From Metellina segmentata (Eukaryota > Arthropoda > Arachnida > Araneae > Tetragnathidae), in contig OX375873.1 in assembly GCA_947359465.1 (NCBI GenBank), forward strand, positions 90,603,978-90,667,977: a stretch of 64,000 bases of DNA, given 5' to 3'. Every line of letters begins with the position of its first letter. The first letter of the stretch is position 1. This document shows positions 35,110-45,105 of this stretch, one piece after another. The notes beneath the pieces are model-generated. The model saw nothing but the letters and a program-made list of their open reading frames with translations. It searched no databases and had not been told where the DNA came from. Position numbers and translations under genes: made by a program.

Positions 35110-35670
35110 CACTATATGGACAAAAGTATTTGCACACTCCAGAAATTCGGAGGAGGTACCATCTTAGTGTTGGGTTGTTTGGAACTCGGCCCATTGCTTT
35201 ATGTACCTGGATCCATGAACGCAGGCGTTTACTTCGACGTTCTTGATAATTCGGCCTTGCCTACAATATGTCAATACTAGGGTGATGATGGTTGTTTCTT
35301 CCTAGAGGATCAAGCTCCACGTCGTACTGTAAAACGTGTTCTGAACTGGTTTCCTGAAAATGAGGTGAATTTGCTTGACTGATTTGTTTAGAGCCCTGAA
35401 CTCAATCCGTTCAAACACTTGTGGGACAAACTGAAGAGAAGAGTACGACACCGAGATGCACGCCCATCGTCACAACCTTCTCTTCCCACAGAGTTATGGT
35501 GAGCCATTTCTACCTATTATTTTCCAGACTTACAGAGAACTTGTGGAATGTATGCCCCGACATGTTACAGTTGTAATACATGCAAAGGAGGGCCTATCCG
35601 TTACTTAATAGAATAATAAACGCTTTTTCTGAAAAACATGCAGTATCCAAATACTTTTGTCCATATAGTG
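35110..35670 (+). mobile_element. Tc1-delta, short deleted element with perfect TIRs
   Basis: The left CACTATATGGACAAAAGTAT and right (reversed) CACTATATGGACAAAAGTAT are identical and stay so for at least 23 bp. TA flanks both (35108-35109, 35671-35672). At 561 bp it keeps only the transposase C-terminal part. Confidence 0.93.
35146..35600 (+). pseudogene. Tc1-delta transposase C-terminal half
   Basis: Sequence in order is GGTILVLGCLELGPLLYVPG, NAGVYFDVLDNSALPTICQY with a stop, a decayed second-aspartate region (FLEDQAPRRTVKRVLNWF), then PELNPFKHLWDKLKRRV. In that last block the usual third catalytic glutamate (IEH) is replaced by lysine (FKH). Further stops follow. It is clearly inactive. 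The N-terminal DNA-binding half is deleted. Confidence 0.87.
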
Positions 35671-35973
35671 TATATTTTTCCTCCGTTAAATCATTGTTTT
35701 GGTAGGCCATCTACGATTTGTCACATTACTGTCTATTAAGCTTCCGTTATCTAACTGCCATTCTACTTAAAGCTCATTATATCCTCTTAATAATATGGCA
35801 CAATGCTCTTCATTCATGGTAGAAAACGAAATACAAATGAGTTTTATAACGATGCTATGCACTTTTACAGTGCTGTATCAAAATATGGTGTTTTTTAAGC
35901 TCCATCCAATGTGTGTGTTTCATGAAATTATTTATTTTTTTATTTTTTTAAGTCATAATATTTATTTACTAAG

Positions 35974-36126
35974 CCTCCAAGTGGTTTCAACACGATGTAT
36001 CGTCAATAAAGATCTAATTTTGCCAATAACAAAATACCTAGTCACCAAGATGTTACCGAAGTTTTAATAATGGTGATATCAAGATCTGGTCAGGTTTCTT
36101 CTAATGACGAGTAAACTCGTCCGTTA
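35974..36126 (+). repeat. MITE-R copy, degenerate
   Basis: Starts CCTCCAAGTGGTTTC after a mutated TTAA. It holds acgatgtatcgtcaataaagatct, then aagatctggtcagg and aatgacgagtaaactcgtcc. The 3' end is unclear. Confidence 0.7.
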
Positions 36127-36239
36127 AAATGTGGTCAGTTTTAAGATATCCTAATTTAGAGAACTGCCATGAGGTTTAATGGAATATTTTGCCTGTTTTA
36201 CCGAAAAGTAATGTTTATTATTACTCTGTTATTTCAATC

Positions 36240-37830
36240 GATCCGTACAAAACCAGCTATTTACTTCTCTATAAAAGATCCAGATTTCCAAAGATCCTAA
36301 CATTTACAAAACGGATGTATTATACCTCACGAACAGTTCAGTATTCTGTTGTAGAGCTTCTATAACTTTTTACACTTACATGTTTTCTCCAGATACGAAA
36401 TAATTTTGTTGGTATCAAACAATTTTGTTATCTGCCTTGTGCTTGGCCAAAATATCGCCGTTATCCCACAAAACTCAATACACTACCTAGCCAAACAAGT
36501 TTATGAGGAAGTTGAGGTAAGTTTTAAACCAAGACTATGTACTTTTTAAACTCTTACAGCAGGGCTCGAAATACCCGGGTGCACAGGTGCACTGTGCACA
36601 TGAAAATAAAATTATGCGCCTAATTTTTTCCAGCTAGGTGCATGCCGTGCACCTAACGTCAAAAAGGGGAGGGAGCATTTTATGTTATTTTGATGCTTTA
36701 ACAAACTATTAGTATCGACCTCTCTCGCTCTAAAGGAACGTAATTAAAATTCCTAAATACACATTATACGAAAACAAAATTGCTGGGACGTAAAAGGTTT
36801 ATACAGGAGGAAGGTTTACTTGTGCCATGCCACCAGAACTTTCCGATGATAGAAACATTTTCCAGGTGGCTCTGTTGAAGCGACTGCCGCGTGATCCACG
36901 CACCGGAGAAGGGAGAATTTAGATGTTAAAATATTTTTATTTACTATCTACTACTAACCTATCTAAACATATCCAACTAATGAAGTAGTTTACATTATAT
37001 CAATGCTCTTATATTACGTTTTTTTAAATATGCACCTAAAATATAACCTGTGCACCTAATTTAAAAACTTAGGTGCACCTTGTGCACCTGTTATAAAAAA
37101 TATATTTCGAGGTCTGGCTTACAGCAAGAAACAGGACAACTATTGCCCTGACAGCAGAGATATTCTTTTATAATAAAACTTTACAAAACCAGCCATTCAC
37201 ACCTCCACAAAAGTTGCAGCTCTCTAATAGTCCTAAAATTTACAAAACGGATACATTCTCACCCACCAGTTTATTGCTGAGTAACTTAACGGCTTGACCC
37301 AAACATGCTTTCTCCAGGTATCAAGCAAGTCTATCTTGTGCTTAGATAGGCCATAATATGGCCTTTACGCCACAAGACCCAATACTTTAACTTGCCAAAC
37401 AAGCAATTGTGAGAAAAAGGAAGGTATCATTGATACTATGCACTTTTACAACGTTATAACAGCAGCAAACTGATAATTGTCTCTGACAACAGTAAAATAA
37501 GTGTCTTTGTTTAATCACCAATACCGTGTGTTACGTATGGAATCCTTTTTATTCTGAGTTTCGGTTTTTGGATGAAATAGGAAATCTACTACCTTAACAA
37601 ATGAATATTATGGCTTGATAAAATAACACAGTTATTTTGATCTATCAATTATATTAAGACTCAATCTTTAACAAAACCAGCCATTCACCTCCTCAAAAGA
37701 TCCAGCCCTCCAACAGTCCCAACATTTGCAAAACGGATACATTCTCCCCACCCACCAGTCTGTTGCTGAGTTACTAAACGGCTTTACCCTTACATGCTTT
37801 CTCCAGATACCAAACAAGCTTACGGGCATG
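36240..37830 (+). repeat. Tandem triplication interrupted by a hAT MITE
   Basis: Three direct copies begin at about 36250, 37185 and 37672, each with aaaaccagcyattcac, caaaa-gatccag, aaaacggatRyattc and atgctttctccagatayc. Without the inserted hAT MITE (36560-37116) the first unit is about 370 bp and the second about 490 bp. The third is cut near 37830, where GC-richer sequence begins. Confidence 0.85.
36560..37116. mobile_element. hAT MITE
   Basis: The ends CAGGGCTCGAAAT and (reversed) CAGACCTCGAAAT are inverted, and subterminal GGTGCAC/GTGCACC words are repeated many times at both ends. It is flanked by an 8-bp duplication with one mismatch: TCTTACAG (36552-36559) and GCTTACAG (37117-37124). 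At 557 bp it has no coding capacity. hAT is inferred from the CAG start and 8-bp duplication. Confidence 0.85.
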
Positions 37831-37992
37831 GGAGGGGGGCTTAAGGTACGAGGGAGACCCTATCAACCAGCAACACCGAACACTCCCTCGCTCAAATCCT
37901 CGCCAGATGACAATGCGAATCAGATGAGAGAACTCTCGGATGATTTTAATCCGAGGAACTCCGCGGGTGCAACAAATGAGAAAATGGCCTAA
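37827..37992 (+). CDS. Candidate terminal exon, unknown protein (uncertain)
   Basis: A locally GC-rich open stretch directly after gggggcttaag (possible AG acceptor) and ending in TAA at 37990-37992. It encodes a polar tail rich in Pro, Asn, Ser and Asp: RGRPYQPATPNTPSLKSS, DDNANQMRELSDDFNPRN and a C-terminal TNEKMA. The composition differs from the repeat-derived frames around it, and the sequence is not part of the neighbouring tandem triplication. I recognise no family. No partner exon is visible in the window, so this may be chance; it is kept because it is the most protein-like non-transposon frame here. Confidence 0.2.
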
Positions 37993-38344
37993 TCCGTCTT
38001 TTACATAATCGATGGGACTTTACAGTTTGCAGAGCGTGATCCGGTGCACGGGACTGTTCATATGTCTTAACAGTAGGTGAACGGCGTTGTGCTGTGTTAT
38101 CACATCCAGGGTGGTGTTTGCCGAGGGAACAATTCAAAGAATATTTCCTACTCGCACGTGTCAACTACCCCCCGGAGAGGGAAAATAGCACGATTCCAAT
38201 TCGAATTTGAATGCAATCAAAAGAGCTCAAAACTCGTGCATAGAATATAAATGCAGAAATAATTTGATCAATAATTCTAAGCGGGGATACTACGACAGAT
38301 AGTATAAGAAGCCTTTCTTTCTATACATTTATTATTATTTTTTT
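37993..38344. other. No gene recognised
   Basis: Continues the GC-richer island to about 38190, then turns AT-rich. The minus frame at 37946-38164 has no domain. Confidence 0.4.
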
Positions 38345-38690
38345 GTTCCTGGGTGTTTTTATTCTGTTAAGTTTCCAACTTATTTCTATTTTGTGTTTTT
38401 GCTCCAGAATGTTTATATTCTGCAATTTTGTTCCAGAATATTTCTGTTCTGTTTTTTTCTCCATAATGTTTCTGTTCTGTTTTTTTCTCCATAATGTTTC
38501 TGTTCTGTTTTTTTCTCCATAATGTTTCTGTTCTATGTTTCTCTTCCATGATGTTTTTTTTATATGGTTTTGTTCCGTAAAAATTTTATTTTGTGTTTTT
38601 GTTCTATTAGGCTTCTATTTTTTTTGTTTCGTTCTATGATGCTTTTATTCTGCGTTTTTGTTCTTTAATCTTTTTGTTCTCTGACTGTAT
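38345..38690. repeat. Minisatellite with 28-bp core unit
   Basis: Three near-identical 28-bp units (starting 38449, 38477, 38505; ctgtttttttctccataatg plus tttctgtt) lie inside a longer zone of degenerate relatives (ttctgtgtttttgttc words). The 60-codon minus frame here is only the translated repeat. Confidence 0.92.
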
Positions 38691-38939
38691 ATTATTTTTG
38701 GAAGTGTTAATAATAATGGTTACTTTAATTTTATACCAGCTTGTTATTTTCAAAAACAATACATTTCAAGCGCCTGATCAATATGCATTACAACTAAATA
38801 AATATTGATACCAACTCATATAATTTCTAAAAGTAGGTAGCATATATTTATTTCAAATATTTAACCCACTGAGAATGTCACGATTTTTGAGTAGTGTAGT
38901 ATTTTTCGTTTACTCCCCGACATCAACAAATAAAAAAAG

Positions 38940-39500
38940 GATTGTTTATTCCGACTCAAAAAGCTGCTTAGATTCTTTGACAAATTTTACAATTAAAAGC
39001 AACTCTCATATTTTAAAAGCTATTATATTAATTTTTATGTTAAAAGATCGTCAGTTCGAGATACTTTTATATTAGATTCCTGGGCGTACTGGGATTAAAG
39101 GAAATAAAATGCAGATATCGCAGCAAAAAATGCAACTATAACTCTAAATTCTAAAGTCCTAGTACAAGATATTGATCATGTTCTAAAAGAATCAATCATT
39201 TTATCCTGGCAGGCAACCTGGGATCAAGAATCCCAAAACAAACTTCATTTCATTCAACCATTTATCAACTCATTTATAAAATCAAATTTTAATAGAAATC
39301 TTGACGTAAAACTGACCAGGCTTCACATCGGGCATATTTTTTTTACTCAGAGAACCTGCTCCATTATGTTCATTTTGCACCACTATTGTATCCATAAAAC
39401 ATATCTTAACAGAATGTGCAAACTTTAATTATAATAGACTAAACCAATTTAGAGTTATTCACCCAACTTTGTAGGACCTGTTGACGAGAATCCACCTCAT
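38940..39500 (+). pseudogene. LINE ORF2 C-terminus: RNase H and CCHC motif, broken
   Basis: The RNase H block IVYSDSKSCLDSLTNF is followed, after stops, by a frame-shifted IPGRTGIKGN (normally WVPGHxGIxGNExAD). Then come RLHIGHIFF-like residues and a cysteine motif CSFCTTIVSIKHILTEC (C-x2-C-x7-H-x4-C) at about 39370-39425. Several stops (for example near 39073) show decay. RNase H would have removed RNA from the RNA-DNA hybrid during retrotransposition. Confidence 0.82.
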
Positions 39501-39578
39501 AAAATATATTCATATTCCTCTCTGACATTGTTTTTATAAACTGTATTTAGATTTTAAAATTTGACCTTATTCGAACTA

Positions 39579-41039
39579 CACTCATGTCCATAAATGAAGG
39601 ATAATGCCAGCTCCAGCAAGTAAAGGTTCAGAAACAAAACAAACATGACTTATTCATAAAGACTATTTATTAAAAAAAAGATAAAGAACAAAAAAGATGG
39701 TGTATGTATGATACCATTCATAAAAACTACGAATTGTGCTCAGTGGAGCAATTACAAAACTTATCGAATTACCAAAAACTTAACAGCACATGGTTGGTAT
39801 GATGGTTAATACATTGTATGTCTCCCAGACGATGAAATACAGACCATACAACGCCTAGGCATGCTGAGGATAAAATTATCGAGCTGATCTTAGGGAAGAT
39901 CAATCCACTCAGTAAGCAATGCTCTCCGAAGTTCCGGGCTGAACTCGTCGGCCAAGCATGTCCCACACATGCTCTATCGGAGTCAAGACAGGTGAGAATG
40001 CTGGCCATTCGATACGGGTGTTATCCTCAGATTCAAAGCATTTGTTTACAATGTTTGCACGGTGAGGACGTGCTTTGCTATCCATAAACACAAATTCTGC
40101 GCCCATGGCACCCCTAAACAAACATACATGTTGTTCCAGAATGATGTCCCGATAAATTTGGCCTCTCATTGTTCCGATTTGAACATGTAGATCTGTTCTG
40201 GAGCCCAGTATAATTCCGCCCCAAACGAGCAATCCTGCACCACCGTAACGGTGTCGTTCAATGATGTTGTCTTGGTGGTTGCGGGTACCTGGCGTTCTCC
40301 ATATGAACGTCCGCCGTGAATCAGACTGCACGCTAAACCTGGACTCGTCGGAAAACATCACACATGCCCACTGTGACGATGTCCACATTGCATGTTCTCT
40401 ACTCCAGGCTAACCGCTGGCAACAGTGATTTGCCGTGAGTGGAACACATCTGACAGGCCTGCGAGTATATAGACCAACATGTTCCAAACGTCTGTAAACG
40501 GTTTGCCTTGAAACTATCGTACCGGTGGCTGAAGATAGCTGACGAGAAAGGTCGGATGCTGTGCTCCGTCTGTTTCTTTTTGCAGTTACTGCCAAATACC
40601 GGTCGTCATTCGGCGTTGTAACTCGGGGGAAAACTTGTACTGTAATGTCTACTGACAGTTCCATCACTTTGGAATCGTCGCTAAAGCCTAGAGATGACAC
40701 TTTGTGCGATTCCAAGTTACACTGAAACTTCCGTCTGAGTACGCCCAAATTCCAGGCGGTTAATAATTCTACCACGTAAAAAATCATTGACATGCGTCCT
40801 CTGTGCCATAACTATTCGGTTGTGGCACTGAGCGGCATACAGAACGCTTATGAACAATTTTACTTCTTTGCTACCATTCCTGATATACACCCTCGTCATA
40901 GTGACGTACTATCGGATGGCTTCCTGTAATTTGGATATTATTCTTGAAGATGTGTGCGATAATTCTACAGATGAAATTTTTTCTTTAGAGTTCGATTTCC
41001 ATGTGATTTTGAATTATCCTTAATTTATGGACATGAGTG
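39579..41039 (-). mobile_element. Tc1-gamma, nearly full-length
   Basis: 1461 bp with TIRs CACTCATGTCCATAAATGAA and (reversed) CACTCATGTCCATAAATTAA, extending to GGATAAT. TA is duplicated at 39577-39578 and 41040-41041. A 3' fragment of the same family lies at 21459-21857. The insertion lies in the LINE 3' UTR, so it is younger than the LINE. Confidence 0.95.
39806..40809 (-). pseudogene. Tc1-gamma transposase, near complete but catalytically damaged
   Basis: The start MAQRTHVNDFLRGRIINRLE at 40809 opens the first helix-turn-helix, then a frameshift near 40720 is needed to join a 294-residue frame (40793-39909). That frame has VTTPNDDRYLAVTAKRNRRS and the second helix-turn-helix SRQTVYRRLEHVGL. 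It then has the first catalytic Asp in FSDESRF (residue 149), LLVWGGI, and PIEHVWD with the third catalytic Glu (residue 274). The second catalytic position, normally the Asp of DDNA, is Ser 239 (MDSKARPH), and PDLNPIEH has become PVLTPIEH. Spacing 239 to 274 is the Tc1 DD34E. A second frameshift follows before the RALLTEWIDLP and MPRRCMVC C-terminus. It would bind ends but not cut. Confidence 0.93.
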
Positions 41040-41148
41040 TATATTATGTCTTTATTTTAGCTCTTTTTATATCTTAAACTGATTAATACGTATTGTCTGG
41101 CTCAGCATGGCCAAGTGTGGCCCTTGTGCCATCAAACACCAACCAACC

Positions 41149-41770
41149 AAAAGAAAAATATTCAATTAAAGAAAACAAAAGTTTGCGGTAAAAAAACAAA
41201 AACGACAAAAATAAAGTTAGAAAATAGATGAAGCAAATCATTTCATTAAAGCAGACTACTAATTGTAGTGTTCCATATCTTCCTTTTAAAAGGTTCAACC
41301 TTAAACAACAGACATCTTCTAGTTATATACCTGGGGACATTAAAATCAATACAAGAATGTAAAAAACAGTCAATCAATTTTCTTATGAGGTTCTAAAAAA
41401 TGTTTGTTAAAACAATGTCTCTACGGAGCTTCAAGGAAATGAAACTTAAGAGCTTTCGCACTTCAGAAGAATGCACACATTAAGATTCATAATTCTCAAA
41501 ATAAATATTTCTTAAAAACACACACGTATTTTGTATTCTTCTAATATCTATTGTATGGCAGTCGTAGAAAGGATTCCAAATGACCCATCCATATTTCAAT
41601 CCCGATCTCACACAAACCATAAACAAAAAAATTATAGTGTTAGTGTTACACAAATGTCTTGCATTGAGTCAGCCAAGCTTAAGGTATGCAGAACTTCTGT
41701 GTTAGTTAAAGAAAAATCCAAATCATAAATCGACAGAATTGCCTTTTCTTAATAATGGCTTCTTAGTTAT
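41149..41770. other. No gene recognised
   Basis: AT-rich DNA after the LINE 3' end; no exon or element end recognised. Confidence 0.45.
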
Positions 41771-41772
41771 GT

Positions 41773-41938
41773 AATAACTAAGTAACCACATCTATTTGGA
41801 AGAATCTCGGAAAGGTATTATTGCCAAACAATCTGGTTAAAAGTCACGAAAGGAACATTACAAGTTTCTGAGTGGATATATTCTACTAATAATGAGTTAG
41901 ATACAGACTGAATCCTCCAAGAGTAATCGCCTTAAACG
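41773..41938 (+). repeat. Repeat S copy
   Basis: Shares taagtaaccacatctatttgg, aagaatctcggaaagg, the ctggttaaaagtca region and a 3' cctccaagag word with copies at 54400, 54970 and 56943. It abuts the TTAA of pB-1. Confidence 0.65.
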
Positions 41939-41945
41939 TATTTAA

Positions 41946-43875
41946 CCCTTCACTGCACTGTGTGCCATTTGTGGTACATACCAAAAAAGACCTTATATTT
42001 TCCAATGGATCTTAAATATAGGTGATCTGAGCTTTGTGCCATATCTAGAACAGACAGACAAAGAGTTTAGTACCTAATTTTTTTCACTAGATGGCAACTT
42101 TCTAGAATGTGTTAGATTTTCATTTCATAAAAAAAAATTTGAGCTCGCATCGTAACAATGGTTGAATTTGCTTTAATTTTTTCCAAGAAAATATTGAAAG
42201 AATCGCAGGGTAAAATTTTAGACACTTAAATACATCAAATATTTGTTATTTAGGCTGCTAAGAAGCTAAAATATTTCAGTACATCTGCTTGAAATCTTGT
42301 TTTTGTGTTTGTGCCAGATATGGAACAAAGAGCGTAGATCTCATAATACATTCGAATGAAAAATGGCGCGTAAAGGGCTAACGGCAAGATGAAATTGTTG
42401 AGTTGAATTGAAAAGTTTCGCAACGAAATCTCGAAGCCTTTTAAAACAATATATGCCCAAGAAACCACATATATGGGGCTTTAAATGTTTTGTTTTATGT
42501 GGTATAAGTGGTTTTGCCTATGATTTCGAATTATATAGTGGCCAGAAAAATGGTGCCATACGACCGCCTAATGAGCCAGATTTACGGTCTGCATCAAATG
42601 TTGTTGTGCGTCTTAGTAAGTTAATTCCACGAAATCATAACCCCATAAGTTGTTTTTTTGATAATTACTTCAATTCATTACCCTTACTTGAATTTTTATC
42701 ACATAACGGAATACTTTCATTGGGAACAGTGAGACACAATAGAATCCCAAATTGTAAGCTTCCTTTGGAATCCGAGATGAAAAAAGAAAAAAGGGGATAT
42801 AGTTTAGAACAAGTAGCATGCATTAATAGTACAGAAATATCATGTGTTACGTGGTTGGATAATAAGCTAGTTAATTTCTTGTCAACATTTGTTGGGAGTC
42901 TCCCTATAGAAAATATTTTTCGATTCGACAAAAAGCTGAATAAGAAGACTGATATACCTTGTCCTTTTGTGGTAAAGCAATATAATAAACACATCGGCGG
43001 GTTAGACTTATTAGACAGCCATTTATGAAGATATAGAAATAAAATTACATAAAAAAAGCACTACTTTCGAGTTTTCTACCATCTACTGGATGTTGTTATG
43101 ATAAATTCATGGATCTTATATAAAAAAGTAAAAGCAAATGATCCCTTATCAAAAATTCCTTTGGCTAAATTCAGGGAAGAGGTTGCAAACCGCCTTTTTA
43201 ATATTGGAAATGAAACATCAAATGCTAAAAAGGTCCTGCAACAGCAATGCCAGTCAAAGATGTAAGATTAGATGGAGTATGCCGTTGGCCGGAATACATG
43301 GAAAACAGACAATGATGCAAACTTCTAAACTGTACTCGAAAAACTTTCATCAAGTGTTCAAAATGTGGTGTAGCTTTATGCATAAATCGAGACAGAAATT
43401 GTTACTCTGAATTTCACCAGAAATGAACTTATGGAACTTTTTTGCTCTTAAAGCAATTCTTTCACACGCCTTAGAAGGATTTTTTATTTGCCTTCTGATG
43501 ATGCTTTATTGTATTGTAAAATAAATTTCTATACATATTTTCCCTTCATATCTTTTTAGAATCTGTTTTTTGAAATTTGTAACATTAAATTTTACTTTTT
43601 GTACATTTTAAATACCTGCTAAAGCATTTCAAAACATATTATACTCATTTCGTATGTTTAATTTACACGTATTCTGGATTTTGTACCACATTTGGCACAA
43701 AAAGGTAAATAGCTGATGTGTGCATTGGGACACATATGGCACATACCATAAAAATCCGTATTTTTCAAAAAAATATGAAGCCTAAATTGTTTTATTATTT
43801 TTCCTGTATTTGTGACTAATTAAAGTCATCAATTTATTTTTTTCATAAAGAAAAGAAAAATCGTGCAGTGAAGGG
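41946..43875 (+). mobile_element. pB-1, piggyBac element
   Basis: The perfect inverted ends CCCTTCACTGCAC and GTGCAGTGAAGGG are each flanked by TTAA (41942-41945, 43876-43879), the piggyBac signature. Subterminal words around TGGCACATA / TGGTACATA / TTGGCACA recur at both ends. The 5' part of the transposase gene is missing: non-coding DNA runs to a CGCGTAAAGGG-CTAA motif near 42367-42381 that itself looks like an inverted end, then coding sequence begins. Confidence 0.95.
42388..43426 (+). pseudogene. pB-1 transposase (piggyBac, DDE_Tnp_1_7 type), broken
   Basis: Starts at DEIVE, holding the first catalytic Asp, then a frameshift leads into a 206-residue frame (42408-43028). That frame reads LLKQYMPKKPHIWGFKCF; the second catalytic Asp in CFFDNYFNSLPLLEFLS (residue 85); GILSLGTVRHNRIPNCKL; and TWLDNKLVNFLSTFVGS. 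It ends with the third catalytic Asp in QYNKHIGGLDLLDS (residues 200 and 203). After a stop at 43026 the sequence continues, with further stops, through FYHLLDVVMINSWILYKKV and LAKFREEVANRLF. It ends in the cysteine-rich, probably zinc-binding C-terminal region FIKCSKCGVALCINRDRN up to 43426. Full-length relatives are about 550-600 residues; the N-terminal third is absent. It is inactive. Confidence 0.94.
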
Positions 43876-43887
43876 TTAAGTTATTAA

Positions 43888-44618
43888 GGGGGTCCGGGAC
43901 ACAAAAATCGTTAAATTTTCGAATTTATTTTTTTATTATTTTAAGAATTTCTCTGTGTTTTTCTACTTAAAATGACGTCTAAATCATGTTTCTATCTTAA
44001 TTAGAACTAAAGATATAATATTTTTTGTGTGGTGCGTTGTTTTGAAAATCTAACACTCTTGACAGTTGTTGTCATGGCAACAATATCTGTCTTTAAAACT
44101 TTAAATGCGTTTTTCTCCATGATACGTTTTTTCAAGATTTCCTGTATTCAAATTGCTATAAGTCGAAAACCGATAAAGTTTAATTGTTGAAATATGTGAT
44201 ACATCTTTTTCAAACATTATACTTTAATTTTGATTCAGCAAATTTGAAACAAATCGTTACTTTTAAAAATATGACTTAAAAAAAGAAGTACCTTAAAATT
44301 TTCAAAAATTTTCATTCAAATAATTTTTTATTTTTATTAAATTAATATTTTTTAAATTGCTGAATCGAAATTAAAGTTTATAAATTTGTGAATAATTTAC
44401 TGCAAGAATTTTGAAAATTGATCGAGAATATTTTGAGTTAAAGCAATTTAAAATGACCTCTTTTTTTTCAAAAAATTTTAATTTAAAATTTTTAAAAAAC
44501 TTTTGGAAAAAATATGTGTTGTGATTTTGTTTATTAGTTTAATGCGTAATCAGTACAAAAAAATTCAAAATTCTAAATTAATTAATAAAAAAAAATTTTC
44601 AATGTGTCCCGGACCCCC
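43888..44618. mobile_element. TTAA-2 copy 1, non-autonomous
   Basis: The perfect inverted ends GGGGGTCCGGGACAC and GTGTCCCGGACCCCC are flanked by TTAA (43884-43887, 44619-44622). The interior (731 bp) is AT-rich with no transposase frame. The left TTAA is only 4 bp from the right TTAA of pB-1. A second copy is at 58760-59639. Confidence 0.95.
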
Positions 44619-45105
44619 TTAAAACAATTCCAACACTGAAGTAATCAATGCAAAAACTAGTAACGTAATAATTAATACAATCTATTTAAGAAACTGTAGG
44701 TAATAACGCGGCTCTTCTACGTTTACGAATCTACGATAGAGCGCGTAACATGTACATATTAAAAGTGTGATGATACTTGGCTTGTTCTATGAATACGATT
44801 TCTGCAATTCTCCGATGCAAATTCCAGAAAATAACTTCCTAATTGAAATATGACAGGTAATTAATCAATTCAAATTAATAAAATGTTAAACATCTTCGCA
44901 ATGGCGAGAAACTACATTTTATAATAATCCTAATATGTATGAAGCCAGTGTTTTGGGGTAGCAGAAATAAAACCTTCGTTTTCCTCTAGTTTCCCTGTTT
45001 AGAATATTATTTGATCTGCTCTAAATATCTAATGGTTTTATGCAAATGGTTGTTAACCCTTCAAGTGGTTTCACCGAGATATCTCGTTCGTGAAGACCTG
45101 GTCAT

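Larger units (their letters stand above)
38915..41148 (+). mobile_element. Non-LTR retrotransposon (jockey/I-like), 3' part, interrupted by Tc1-gamma
   Basis: Coding remnant of an RNase H domain and C-terminal cysteine motif, followed by 3' UTR. The Tc1-gamma at 39579-41039 sits in the 3' UTR. The sequence resumes with tattatgtctttattttagc and ends ggctcagcatggccaagtg, gcccttgtgccatcaaacac and caaccaacc. Such a 3' end recurs at 29320-29425 and 56358-56425. The 5' end (ORF1, endonuclease, reverse transcriptase) is missing, as is usual after target-primed reverse transcription. Confidence 0.8.

Noticed and set aside
38367..38549. 60-codon frame with repeated KTEQKHYGE words
   Set aside because: It is the translated 28-bp minisatellite.
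42665..42994. 109-codon minus-strand frame
   Set aside because: Antisense shadow of the piggyBac transposase.
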